Assembly: GCF_002234575.2 (NCBI RefSeq)
Contig: NZ_CP022464.2
Location: forward strand, 5,890,001 to 5,954,000
Direction: 5' to 3'
Length of the DNA: 64,000 bases
Source of the DNA: Enterocloster bolteae
Lineage (GTDB): Bacteria; Bacillota; Clostridia; Lachnospirales; Lachnospiraceae
The position numbers and the translations under genes were made by a program. Below are positions 43,753 to 52,652 of the stretch, one piece after another; within the stretch, counting starts at the first letter, position 1, and each line of letters opens with the position of its first letter. Below the pieces are notes generated by a model, which saw nothing but the letters and a program-made list of their open reading frames with translations, was not told the origin of the DNA and did no database searches.

Positions 43753-43824
43753 ATTCATTAATTGATTTTAATGAATTAATCCAATTAATATATTCATCAT
43801 ACGTTGCCACGAACCGATTGTCAA
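43753..43824 (-). promoter_or_regulatory. Promoter and operators of the ROK gene
   Basis: TTGACA (43824-43819), 17-base spacer, TATGAT (43801-43796). Past it lie ATTAATCCAATTAAT (43775-43789) and the inverted repeat ATTCATTAA (43753-43761)/TTAATGAAT (43768-43776). The same sequences appear at the sugar-operon promoter. Confidence 0.7.
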
Positions 43825-43892
43825 GACAAAAATAAGGAAGAGGGGGGATTTATTATCCGGCCTCTTCCTGCTGCCTTCACTGCAATTTAAAC

Positions 43893-44327
43893 TCAAACAC
43901 TCCGTTTCTTCCTCATCCGAATCCCAATCAGCTCCTTCACATCATCCAGCACTTCCCCGTTCCTTACCTCTATCATCATCCATCTCCCCCCATTAAAGGG
44001 AGTAGTATCATGATACAGCTGCCGGACATACGCAGTGCAGCCGTTCAGTGCCAGTTCTGCCTCCGGTGCTTCCTTTGCCCCCACTGAAATCATGCAGATA
44101 AAATACCCTTCCTCTGGATACAATGTACAGACTGCCCTGGAACCCTTCTTATACTTCACATTCCAGCCTCCCTGCATGGAGCATCTGCTGTACTCAATCC
44201 TGGGGGATATATGAAAGGTGTCCTCCAGCCACGCCAAAAGCGGCTGCCAGCAGGGACTTGCTATATACCTTCCGATTTGCTCCATGTCCGGCTGCCTGTG
44301 AGCCGGGTATGCCTCCATCCATGTCAT
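43893..44327 (-). CDS. DUF3788 family protein
   Basis: A 144-residue protein of the DUF3788 family, whose members are small cytosolic proteins of unknown function common in Firmicutes. WNVKYKKGSRAVCTLYPEEG and the MMIEVRNGEVLDDVKELI tail fit. GGAAGG sits ahead of the ATG at 44327; the reading to 44396 has no site. No partner is apparent. Confidence 0.8.
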   Translation of the reverse strand: MTWMEAYPAHRQPDMEQIGRYIASPCWQPLLAWLEDTFHISPRIEYSRCSMQGGWNVKYKKGSRAVCTLYPEEGYFICMISVGAKEAPEAELALNGCTAYVRQLYHDTTPFNGGRWMMIEVRNGEVLDDVKELIGIRMRKKRSV

Positions 44328-44497
44328 TGTGTACCTTCCTTTCGTTATGCCGGAGAACGAAGGGAGACAGACCCGGCCGTGATGAAACCCCATCATAACC
44401 GGCGCGTCTGCCGGTCCGGTGCCGTGTGCCTCCGTATCATATATCTCATATATCTGTCATTTCAAAATTATATCACATATAAAATGACATCTGTATG

Positions 44498-45298
44498 TCA
44501 TGTTTTTCCTGCATCAGGCCCGGTACGGTAAAAGGGCATCTCTGCAAATATCCGGGACTGGCCGTCAATCTCCTCCATAATGGCCCTGCACTGTTCTGCA
44601 ATCCTGCTCCGTCCCTGTTCCATGCCGTTGTACTCCAGGCGCTCCGGTGTCAGCCGGCGGCTGGCAATAGCATAATCCACGCGCCTTCTGCAGCTGCATT
44701 TTCCTCCTGCCAGACCGCAGTATTCCCCCAAAAATGCCGCCATCTTTTCCCTTATCCGCGATAATCTCTTTCTGTACGCGGCCGGTGATATTCCCAGAAT
44801 CTCTCCCGCTACTGCGCTGTCCAGCCGGAACATGGTTCCCAGAATAAAGATACATCTGCTTTCCCCGTCCAGACACTGAAGCATTACATTGGTGCAGGAC
44901 AATTTCAGTTCTTCTTCCAGAATACCGCGGTCCACTCCGCCTGTCATATCCGGCACATCCTCTTCCCTGCCGTTAGCTATGTCTTCCCCGTAATACTCGA
45001 AACTCAGAGGATGGTGGCTGAACATATGCTTCCTGTACGCAAGCACATGATTTACAGCAACACGGAACACCCAGGTGCTAAACCGGCTTTCCTTCCTGAA
45101 ATCAGACAAATGGGTCATTACTTTAATCAGTATCTCCTGGCATGCATCCTCTGCATCAGGAACCGTTCCCAGCATACGAAGGGACAGGTTAAACACCATG
45201 TCCTGCACATCTCCCAAGAGTTCCTCCAATGCGTCCCTGTTCCCCGACGCTGCCAGGTCAACCAGCCTTTCCATATCATACTTTTCCTGTTTCTCCAT
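44498..45298 (-). CDS. ECF-type RNA polymerase sigma factor
   Basis: A 266-residue sigma-70-family factor. Region 2: DAEDACQEILIKVMTHLSDF and FSTWVFRVAVNHVLAYRK. Region 4: AGEILGISPAAYRKRLSRIR. A C-terminal extension of about 70 residues contains CGLAGGKCSCRRRVDYAI, a possible zinc-binding or sensing site, unusual for a plain ECF factor; no anti-sigma gene is adjacent. AAAGGAGG precedes the ATG. Confidence 0.88.
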   Translation of the reverse strand: MEKQEKYDMERLVDLAASGNRDALEELLGDVQDMVFNLSLRMLGTVPDAEDACQEILIKVMTHLSDFRKESRFSTWVFRVAVNHVLAYRKHMFSHHPLSFEYYGEDIANGREEDVPDMTGGVDRGILEEELKLSCTNVMLQCLDGESRCIFILGTMFRLDSAVAGEILGISPAAYRKRLSRIREKMAAFLGEYCGLAGGKCSCRRRVDYAIASRRLTPERLEYNGMEQGRSRIAEQCRAIMEEIDGQSRIFAEMPFYRTGPDAGKT

Positions 45299-45416
45299 AG
45301 CTTTCCGCCTCCTTTTATAAAGTTAGAGGGAGGACACTGCTGGTTTGTGACATATATTTATAAAATTTATGTAATTTATGAAAGAATTTATTCATCCCAG
45401 TCCGATGACCGGTATA

Positions 45417-45992
45417 TCACCGGCTTCCCAGCCGCCGGACACCATGCTCCGATATCACCATATCCATCAGCTGGTCGTGGGGCTCCACAGGTATATCCGC
45501 ACGCATGATCCGTTCCCTGCATATGACCGCCTTCACGGCCCGGGTCCTGACCAGATAGCGGTCATAGTACCCGCCGCCGTACCCCAGACGCCTGCCGTCA
45601 TGGCTGCATGACATACATGGCACAATGGCCAGATTAATTTCCTCCGGCTGTATGACCGGCGCCTCTGCACCCGGCTCCAATATACCGTACTTTCCTGCCT
45701 CCAAATCCCCAAGGCTCCTGATTTCACGAACTTCCATGATCCCTCTGGCCGTACACTTGGGAACACCCACCCGTTTTCCCTTTCTTAATGCATCCTCCAG
45801 TATGGGCGCTGTGTCAATTTCTCCGCTGGTTCCCACAAAGCAGAACAGAGTCCCCGCCTGCTCATATTCCGACAGCCCCGCCACATGGCTGAATATCTCA
45901 AGGTCCGCCTCCTTTGTATAACCTTCATCCAACGCTACTGCAGCCGCTTTTATCTCCTGGCGCAATGCCTTTTTCCGTTCTTCCAAATCCAT
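45417..45992 (-). CDS. 5-formyltetrahydrofolate cyclo-ligase
   Basis: Cytosolic ATP-dependent enzyme turning 5-formyl-THF into 5,10-methenyl-THF, 191 residues. The basic N terminus (KKALRQEIKAA), the GKRVGVPKC segment and the C-terminal GYGGGYYDRYLVRTRA are diagnostic. It diverges from citXG. Confidence 0.93.
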   Translation of the reverse strand: MDLEERKKALRQEIKAAAVALDEGYTKEADLEIFSHVAGLSEYEQAGTLFCFVGTSGEIDTAPILEDALRKGKRVGVPKCTARGIMEVREIRSLGDLEAGKYGILEPGAEAPVIQPEEINLAIVPCMSCSHDGRRLGYGGGYYDRYLVRTRAVKAVICRERIMRADIPVEPHDQLMDMVISEHGVRRLGSR

Positions 45993-46070
45993 AGATGTTT
46001 CCCCTCCCTGTTGGTATTTTCCTAATTATACACTTCCCCATATAGGAAAACAACCACCCGAAAGACCGGC

Positions 46071-46099
46071 TTGTGTTTTTTCTTATTACCGGATACAAT
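46071..46099 (+). promoter_or_regulatory. Promoter of the citX-citG gene
   Basis: TTGTGT (46071-46076), 17-base spacer, TACAAT (46094-46099), 37 bases ahead of the ATG at 46137. Confidence 0.6.
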
Positions 46100-46136
46100 G
46101 GTATCAAACAGACGTATGAAACAGAGGAGGGTTTAT

Positions 46137-47543
46137 ATGGACATCAATCTTTCAACCCTGGTAACAGGCAGGGAGGTTTCGCTTAAGGACATGCTGGATG
46201 CCAGGGAGCACCGGCAGGAGGTCCAGAGAATGCTTCTGTCTGAACATCACCTGCCTGTCATCTCCTTTACCCTGAATATTGTAGGACCCGTCAAGGTATT
46301 CCCTCTGGCTCTGCGGACCTTTCACGAAGGCATCCGCCTCATTGAAACCCAGTGCCATGCATGGAAAATCCCCATCATTGCCACCTATTCCACCACATCC
46401 CATGCGGGACATGAGTATTTCTGGGCAGTAGACGGGGATGCCCGGTTTATAAAAGAAAATCTCTGCCTGCTAGAAGACTCTGTTGCCCTTGGCAGACTGT
46501 TTGACATCGACGTGATTCAGACAGACGGAATGAAGATATCCCGGACAGACCTGGGATTTTCCACCCGAAAATGCCTTATCTGCAACCAGGAGGCATTTGT
46601 GTGCAGCCGTGCCAGGACCCATTCCGTAAAGGAGCTGCTGGAGCAGGAATGCCAGATCATGACTAATTATTTTGCGAAACAGCATGCCAGGAAACTTTCC
46701 TCCCTGTCCATGCAGGCGCTTTTATACGAGGTCAGTGTTACTCCCAAACCGGGACTGGTAGACCGGAACAATACAGGAGCCCATCAGGATATGGACATCT
46801 TCACTTTTGAGGCCAGCGCCGTGTCACTGAATCACTACTTTGAACAATTTGCCCTCTGCGGGATTGAAAACGGACACGAACCATTTTCCCGTATCTTTTC
46901 CAGGCTCCGCTCCCTGGGCATACAGGCTGAGGAAACCATGTTCCGGGCTACCAACCAGGTAAATACACATAAGGGGCTTATATTCTCCCTGGCTATCATG
47001 AACGGCGCCCTGGGCTACATGTATGCCAACCACATTCCATACTCTCCGGACGCCCTCCTTAAGATAAACAGGAAGCTGGTGGCAGACGTGCTTGAGGATT
47101 TTAATGATGTGACGGTTGAAAATGCCCGCACAAACGGAGAAAGACTTTATGCCCTCTATGGCATGAAAGGAGCCAGAGGCGAGGCCCTGTCAGGTTATCA
47201 CACAGTCTTAAAGAAAGCTCTTCCTGTACTGAAACATCAGCTGGACAGGGGCCTCTCCCTCAATGACGCTGGCGCTGTGACCCTGTTATATATCATTGCC
47301 CACTCAGAGGATACCAATATTGTAAACCGATCCTCCTATCATTCCATGAAGAAAATCCAGGCCCTTCTTCGTGAAACGCTAAATGACCCGGAATTCATAA
47401 ACAAGGACCCGATTCCTTATATTGAATCATTGGACAGGGAATTTATTAAAAACAATATAAGCCCCGGGGGCAGCGCCGACCTGCTGGCCCTTACCTTCTT
47501 TCTTTATCTGTTTGAAAACTCAGGGCTTTCTTCTATTTTATAG
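46137..47543 (+). CDS. citXG: Fused CitX-CitG, citrate lyase prosthetic-group enzymes
   Basis: Bifunctional protein of 468 residues making and attaching the phosphoribosyl-dephospho-CoA group of citrate lyase. Residues 1-175 are CitX (holo-ACP synthase; VISFTLNIVGPVKVFPLALR, TRKCLICNQEAFVC). Residues 190-468 are CitG (VSVTPKPGLVDRNNTGAHQD, TNQVNTHKGLIFSL). AGAGGAGGG precedes the ATG at 46137. No citDEF genes are in the window, so its substrate must be encoded elsewhere. The end overlaps the convergent HMA gene by 40 bases. Confidence 0.92.
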   Translation: MDINLSTLVTGREVSLKDMLDAREHRQEVQRMLLSEHHLPVISFTLNIVGPVKVFPLALRTFHEGIRLIETQCHAWKIPIIATYSTTSHAGHEYFWAVDGDARFIKENLCLLEDSVALGRLFDIDVIQTDGMKISRTDLGFSTRKCLICNQEAFVCSRARTHSVKELLEQECQIMTNYFAKQHARKLSSLSMQALLYEVSVTPKPGLVDRNNTGAHQDMDIFTFEASAVSLNHYFEQFALCGIENGHEPFSRIFSRLRSLGIQAEETMFRATNQVNTHKGLIFSLAIMNGALGYMYANHIPYSPDALLKINRKLVADVLEDFNDVTVENARTNGERLYALYGMKGARGEALSGYHTVLKKALPVLKHQLDRGLSLNDAGAVTLLYIIAHSEDTNIVNRSSYHSMKKIQALLRETLNDPEFINKDPIPYIESLDREFIKNNISPGGSADLLALTFFLYLFENSGLSSIL

Positions 47544-47890
47544 ACCACATACCCTGCATCCTTAACAGCCTGTTTAAGCTCATTGTTTCCGTACTCCTGT
47601 TTCATCCGCACCAGGGCCTCGCCTTTTTCCAGGTCCACCTGGGCCCACACTCCTTCCAGGCTGTTGAGTGCATTTTCCACATGGCTGGCACAATTACCGC
47701 AGGACATACCGTCCACCTTGAGAAGCCGTGAATAGGGGTAATGGGACTTATCCTTATCCCTGACTTTCATTTTTTTCACCGATGGCTGGGAGGAGGCCCC
47801 GCAGCACCCGGAGGTTAATTTTTTGGCGTAGCTCTTGATTCCAATGATTGCAATGACAATCAGGACCGCGCATATAATGGCTGTTGACAT
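47504..47890 (-). CDS. Membrane-anchored heavy-metal-associated (HMA) domain protein
   Basis: A 128-residue protein with an N-terminal membrane helix (IICAVLIVIAIIGI), a CCG motif of the FeoB-associated type at residues 29-31, a charged linker and a C-terminal HMA domain with the metal-binding GMSCGNC. It could shuttle copper, or another soft metal, at the membrane. Its promoter spacer holds an inverted repeat that may bind a metal-responsive repressor. The 3' end overlaps citXG on the other strand. Confidence 0.85.
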   Translation of the reverse strand: MSTAIICAVLIVIAIIGIKSYAKKLTSGCCGASSQPSVKKMKVRDKDKSHYPYSRLLKVDGMSCGNCASHVENALNSLEGVWAQVDLEKGEALVRMKQEYGNNELKQAVKDAGYVVYKIEESPEFSNR

Positions 47891-47935
47891 AATATCACCT
47901 TCCTTCTGCTTGGCTAATGAGTCGTTTATGTGATA

Positions 47936-47964
47936 AGATTAGCATTGACTAACCAAAATGTCAA
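47936..47964 (-). promoter_or_regulatory. Promoter of the HMA gene with an inverted repeat in its spacer
   Basis: TTGACA (47964-47959), 17-base spacer, TAATCT (47941-47936). Between them GATTAG/CTAACC with TTAG-N6-CTAA (47937-47954) forms a short inverted repeat, placed where a repressor would block polymerase. Confidence 0.55.
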
Positions 47965-48043
47965 TTCCTTCCTTATATAATATTTTCTATAATACTTATC
48001 TTTCCGCTTTTTCTATCCCAAATCTTCCCATACCAAAACAAAT

Positions 48044-48091
48044 GTGTCCCGGAAGCCAGCCTTCTATAATAAAAGGCAGCATCCAGGACAC
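48044..48091 (-). terminator. Terminator after the BCCT transporter gene
   Basis: GTGTCC/GGACAC outer stem and GCCTT/AAGGC inner stem, 61 bases past the stop. The minus-strand tail is ATTTGTTTTGG. Confidence 0.55.
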
Positions 48092-48152
48092 CTATGCTTA
48101 CGCTGCGGGCGCCGGGCCCGCTTATATTTTATCTGATTATCTTACCGCACAG

Positions 48153-49637
48153 CTATTTCTCTTTCATCAAAGCCTTCACAAGGGCAGCCCCTGCAAACAG
48201 CATAATGAATATAAAGGGGAATGCCGCTGCAAGCGAAATGGTCTGAAGGGGTTTCAATCCTCCCGCAACCAGAAGTCCCACAGCCAGAAGAGACTGTACA
48301 ACGCCCCACAGCACTTTTCTTCCGTTCTTCGGATTCAGATCTCCCTTGGATGAGAACATGGCAAGTACAAAGGTACCGGAGTTTGCCGAAGTAATGAAGA
48401 ATGTACATAACAATATAAGGGATACCACGCACAGAATCATTCCCAGAGGATACTGTCCCATAACAATGAACAGTCCTGTCTCAGGCTTGCTTGCAATATC
48501 CGCCAGCTGGGCAACGGAAAGTGTACCGTCCATACCCAAATGCAGTCCCAGGCTTCCCATAATGGCAAACCAGAGGATGGACCCCAGGGCCGGTGCCAGC
48601 ACCACGCCTGCGATGAATTCCCGAATTGTCCTGCCCTTGGAGATACGTGCAATAAAGGATCCCACAAATGGAGCCCATGCAATCCACCACGCCCAGTAGA
48701 ACACTCTCCAGGCTCCCACCCAGGTATTGTCTCCATAATTGTTGATCATGAGGCTGTCCCCGAAGAAGTTCTGCAGATACTGCCCCAGTCCGTTTGTCAG
48801 GTTGTTAAGAATCTCAAGTTTTGGCCCTACCAGGAATGTAACAGTGATCAGGCCAATGGCAATATATAAGTTAGCGTCGGAAATGATCTTAATGCCGCGG
48901 CTGATGCCGTCAACAGCAGACCAGATGTAAATAACGCTTATTACCGCAATGATAATAATTTGAATCACCAGGGTCGTGGGAATGCCGAACAGGTAGTTAA
49001 GACCTGCATTGATCTGCATAACGCCCAGTCCAAGGGAAGTAACAACGCCCGCTACTGTGGCGAACACTGCCAGTACGTCGATGGTCTTTCCCACCCATCC
49101 GTTGATTCCCTTTTCACCGATCAGGGGTTCAAATATGGAACTGATAAGGCCCGGTTTTCCCTTGCGGAACTGGAAATAGGCAAGGCCCAGTCCAATGATA
49201 CAATAGTTTGCCCACGGATGAAGTCCCCAGTGCATGTAGCTGGACCGTATGGCAAAGTTTGCAGCGGCTTCCGTGCCAGCCTCAATTCCGGGAATCGGAT
49301 TTGAAAAATGCGCCAGAGGCTCAGAGATTCCCCAGAATACCAGACCCACACCCATGCCAGCCCCAAACAGCATGGCAAACCAGGATACAGTGGAATATTC
49401 CGGCTTGGAGTCATCCGGTCCCAGCTTAATCTTTCCCCATTTACTGAACGCAATTGCAACGGAAAAAATAACAAATGCGGTCATGGCCATAAGATACAGC
49501 CAGCCGAAATTATTGGTCAGAAATGAATATGCAGCATTTGAAACAACTGTAAAGTTGGCATTAAAGGCAACCGCCCATATTGCCATGATAATGGTTATTG
49601 CTAGTGAAACTACGAATACCTGATTTTTGTCTTTCAT
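48153..49637 (-). CDS. BCCT-family transporter, probably glycine betaine
   Basis: Integral membrane carrier for quaternary ammonium compounds, 494 residues with twelve helices. The glycine stretch GAGMGVGLVFWGISEPLAHF and the WWIAWAPFVGSFIARISKGR aromatic region are diagnostic. It lies downstream of the betaine-reductase genes on the same strand, so it probably supplies betaine as electron acceptor rather than for osmoprotection. The native short tail lacks the long regulatory C terminus of osmosensing BetP. Confidence 0.92.
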   Translation of the reverse strand: MKDKNQVFVVSLAITIIMAIWAVAFNANFTVVSNAAYSFLTNNFGWLYLMAMTAFVIFSVAIAFSKWGKIKLGPDDSKPEYSTVSWFAMLFGAGMGVGLVFWGISEPLAHFSNPIPGIEAGTEAAANFAIRSSYMHWGLHPWANYCIIGLGLAYFQFRKGKPGLISSIFEPLIGEKGINGWVGKTIDVLAVFATVAGVVTSLGLGVMQINAGLNYLFGIPTTLVIQIIIIAVISVIYIWSAVDGISRGIKIISDANLYIAIGLITVTFLVGPKLEILNNLTNGLGQYLQNFFGDSLMINNYGDNTWVGAWRVFYWAWWIAWAPFVGSFIARISKGRTIREFIAGVVLAPALGSILWFAIMGSLGLHLGMDGTLSVAQLADIASKPETGLFIVMGQYPLGMILCVVSLILLCTFFITSANSGTFVLAMFSSKGDLNPKNGRKVLWGVVQSLLAVGLLVAGGLKPLQTISLAAAFPFIFIMLFAGAALVKALMKEK

Positions 49638-49743
49638 ATAGGCCCTCTCCTTCTCCTAAAAGCATGCGGACAGCCGACAAAATGATTCTGGACAGCCAAA
49701 CAAAAGCTCTCTTGAAAACATAAGCTCCCAAGCAAACACAAAT

Positions 49744-49773
49744 GCCGCCTGACAGGCCCCCCTGCCAGGCGGC
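49744..49773 (-). terminator. Hairpin between grdH and the BCCT gene
   Basis: GCCGCCTG..CAGG and CCTG..CAGGCGGC form a 13-bp stem with one mismatch and a short loop. The minus-strand tail ATTTGTGTTTGC is only weakly T-rich, so it may be a partial terminator controlling transporter level. Confidence 0.55.
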
Positions 49774-49831
49774 ACACAAAGCCACTCATCATTCATGGCA
49801 TACAGAACCGTATTTCGTACCGCCCTGTATC

Positions 49832-51151
49832 CTAGATTTCTACTTTGAAAATCGTCTGCTTTTTAATATCTGTAGCCAGTGCATCCAGCGCTGCCTCCAC
49901 TCTGGAGCGGCGCAGCAGATGCTGCTCCTCCTTGGAGGTGGAAGGATTGCCAAGAGGATAAGGTATGGATATAGTTGGTACCATACGGTTTACGCCAACC
50001 GTCTGGGCAACCGGAAGAAGGTTGCACATAAGTACAACAGGGAAACCTGCGCGCTCAAATTCTTTTACCATCGTTGACCCGCAACGAGTACAGGTCCCTC
50101 AGGTGGAGACCATGATGACGGCGTCCACATGGTCCTCCTTTAGAAGCGGTATGATTTCTTTGGCCATTCTTCTGGCCTCTCCCTGTGTGGTTCCGGTTCC
50201 TACGGTTGAATAGAAATAATCGTGGAGAGAACCATATTTGCCCTCATTCAGGAATTCCTTCATAACATCCACAGGCATAATGACGTTGGGGTCTGCGTTG
50301 GCAGCCGCCGGGTCAAAACCAGCGTGGATTGTCTTAAACTCGCCGCCTGCTAAGCGGTCCATCTTGGAAATATCATATCTGCCCCAGCGTGTTGCAGATG
50401 CGGACTGAATCCTGTCCGGATTGTCCACAGGAACAATACCGCCGGTGTTGGCCAATGCGATCCTGGCATGTTTTAAGTCCTTAAGAGCCGGTGCAATGGG
50501 TACCAGGTCCTTCTTGGGAATAATCAGCTCAGACTGATAGGGCTGTCCTGTAGCCTTGGCAATGAGCATATCCACTGCGCGGTCTGCTGCTGCCACGCCG
50601 TCCTCGCGCCATACCTGGTGGCGGATTCCTCTTGCATAGTAGCCCTCTGCATCCGGTCCCTCCGGTGTCTGGCCCTTTAACAGCTTATCAGCCAGCTTTA
50701 CCATGGCGCCTGCATCCTTCTTCATGCTGGCTGCGGAATGGCTGCCTGTCATGACGTACATATCCTTCTTAAACATCTCAACACCGGGGTTCTCCGCGTG
50801 CATGGATGTGATGACCGGTACGCCGAACCTGGCGGAAACCGCCTTTCCAATCTCACCGCAGGCAACTCCGTAACGGCCTGCCTGGAAGGCTGGTCCGGCC
50901 AGGAAAAGATCAAACTCCCTGCCCTCTAATGCGGTCAGAATCCTCTCAATGGCTTCATCCCTGTGTGTGCTCATAAAGTTGTCACCGCAGATAATGGTGG
51001 TGGTAACCTGGGCGTCAATCTCTGCCAGCATCTGGTTGATGGCTGCTGTGGGTCCCATGACGCCGTCTCTGATTTCCGGTTCATAATCAGCCTTGTCTTC
51101 GCCGCCAATGCCTGCAAAGAACTGATTGATATAACAGATAACGTTCTTCAT
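49832..51151 (-). CDS. grdH: Betaine reductase component B selenoprotein (GrdH type), UGA read as selenocysteine
   Basis: Selenocysteine subunit of the substrate-specific protein B of the Grd system, which cleaves betaine (or sarcosine/glycine) for the acetyl-phosphate-forming selenoprotein complex. The reading from ATG 51151 (after AAAGGAG) meets TGA at 50101-50099, codon 351, and continues in frame for 88 residues to 49832. The junction reads VST-U-GTCTRCGST, giving U-x-x-C-x-x-C as in GrdB/F/H. A hairpin follows directly. Total 439 residues, the family length. Simple ORF callers split it. The adjacent BCCT gene favours betaine over sarcosine or glycine. Confidence 0.94.
50076..50096 (-). 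promoter_or_regulatory. Bacterial SECIS-like hairpin of grdH
   Basis: Two bases after the TGA, GACCTG (50096-50091) pairs with CGGGTC (50081-50076) around a 9-base loop. Position and size fit a SelB-binding SECIS element inside the coding sequence. Confidence 0.65.
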
Positions 51152-51176
51152 AACGAAACTCCTTTCACTGATTTTC

Positions 51177-52502
51177 CTAAAATTCCCTGACAGTCTTGGT
51201 GGACCAGCCGATAATCTGGTCTCCGCAGAACATGGCGTTGTTTTCCATGATGATGGATCCATCCGGCCTGACAGACGGCCCTAAAATCTCATCCCCGGCC
51301 CAGCCTCCTGACAGACCGTCCCTGGCAAGGGCTTCCAGCTCGCCGATTACCTCCGGCATAGGAGGAAGTTCAATCAATTCAGAAACATTACCGGTAGAAA
51401 CAATGGCGTCTTCCTTCTCATCCATGGAAACCAGGGGATCGGACTTGCCGTCACGGCCTGTACACTCATTTGTAAGGCCTACCGTCTTAACGCCTGCGTC
51501 CTCCAAAGCCACGATGCAGCCTGTAAAGTCAGCGTCCGGATTGCCGTAGCCTTCCTCAGTCACAAGGGCAGCGTCTGCTCCAAGGGACTTCGCAATCTGA
51601 GCCACAAACAGAGCGGAACGCTCCTTCTGCTCCAGGGCAACGTTCAGGTTTGACATAATCACTCCCAGGAAGTTAAGGGTCTTGCCGTGCTCCTTGTACA
51701 GCCTCTTGATGACTGGACAATTCTGGAAATCATAGGTTGCCCACTTGGAAGAGCATGGCATAAAGCTTCCGGAAATCATAGCTCCGTCCAACACCTCGTT
51801 GGGGTTCATGAAGGTGGGAAGCATATGGTTGCAGTCCCATCCATAGCAGAGATCGTTGTAACCCATCTCCTCCATCTGGGACTGAGGCTGCATCACGTAC
51901 ACGACGGATGGAAGCTTCTCCGTCTCAGGCGCTCTCCTGATAACCGGCTCCAGCTCGTAGCTTTCAACCTCTTCCGGCTCCATATCCTTTACACAGGAAC
52001 CAATGTACTCGGCAAGTTTGTGAACTGCCTCCCTGATGGCCCTGTTTTTCTTCTGCTGTTCCCGCTTCTCAAAATCCTCGTCTGTATCTGCAACCAGCAC
52101 AAGATTCTTAAGCTGGGAGAAATATGTATATTTAGCGCCTTCCCCTCCCATATCAATGAGTCCGTCCTGGAAACCTCCCCAGTGTCTTCCAACAGCCAAA
52201 AGGCTCATATCCTTCAGGCAGTGGGTCCTTCCGTCTCCGGCCTGTGACAGTGGTCCTGTGTAACCTGGGAACAGTGCGTCCCCATTTACCTTTACTCTGC
52301 ACTCTACCGCCTCTTTAACAGGTACCAGTCTCACCATGTCACCAGGCTTTACTATTCTTAAATCTGCCTCCGTGATGTGCGGGTCTCTCTTGACAAAGGC
52401 AAGGCAATCCTCTTTGTCTACCGTAAGGATACCGTTCTCATACTTGGTTTTGTCACCAAAAACGATGTCCTTCACATAAAAATTACCGAGTTCCAGCTTC
52501 AT
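51177..52502 (-). CDS. grdI: Betaine reductase component B pyruvoyl precursor (GrdI/GrdE type)
   Basis: Precursor of the alpha and beta chains of protein B, 441 residues. Related proteins self-cleave at Asn-Cys to form a pyruvoyl group that binds the amino or ammonium substrate. Asn261-Cys262 in TYDFQNCPVIKRL is the best candidate. Other marks: GLIDMGGEGAKYTYFSQLKN, YVMQPQSQMEEMGYNDLCYG, TNECTGRDGKSDPLVSMDE. AAAGGAG precedes the ATG. It lies 25 bases ahead of grdH, first in the operon. Confidence 0.92.
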   Translation of the reverse strand: MKLELGNFYVKDIVFGDKTKYENGILTVDKEDCLAFVKRDPHITEADLRIVKPGDMVRLVPVKEAVECRVKVNGDALFPGYTGPLSQAGDGRTHCLKDMSLLAVGRHWGGFQDGLIDMGGEGAKYTYFSQLKNLVLVADTDEDFEKREQQKKNRAIREAVHKLAEYIGSCVKDMEPEEVESYELEPVIRRAPETEKLPSVVYVMQPQSQMEEMGYNDLCYGWDCNHMLPTFMNPNEVLDGAMISGSFMPCSSKWATYDFQNCPVIKRLYKEHGKTLNFLGVIMSNLNVALEQKERSALFVAQIAKSLGADAALVTEEGYGNPDADFTGCIVALEDAGVKTVGLTNECTGRDGKSDPLVSMDEKEDAIVSTGNVSELIELPPMPEVIGELEALARDGLSGGWAGDEILGPSVRPDGSIIMENNAMFCGDQIIGWSTKTVREF

Positions 52503-52521
52503 AAATGAACTACTCCTTTCT

Positions 52522-52588
52522 TATAGAAATTTTCTATAGTTCTGGCTCTTAACAGTTAATATTTTAACATTAACTGCCTGGTTTGCAA
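52522..52588 (-). promoter_or_regulatory. Promoter and two inverted repeats ahead of grdI
   Basis: TTGCAA (52588-52583), 16-base spacer, TAAAAT (52566-52561). CAGTTAAT/ATTAACTG (52553-52576, 8-base spacer) overlaps the -10. A perfect 17-base palindrome TATAGAAATTTTCTATA (52522-52538) lies in the leader. Both are candidate operators. Confidence 0.6.
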
Positions 52589-52652
52589 GGCTTTTTGTGC
52601 ATTTTGACGATTTTCAGAACATTGTTGGATAATACCATGGTAACTTTATGCA

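Noticed and set aside
45011..45508. Plus-strand reading of 165 codons
   Set aside because: It is antisense to the sigma-factor gene and crosses its promoter region.
50099..51262. grdH as a truncated gene or pseudogene ending at TGA
   Set aside because: The frame continues with the conserved UxxCxxC motif and the expected length, and a SECIS-like hairpin follows.
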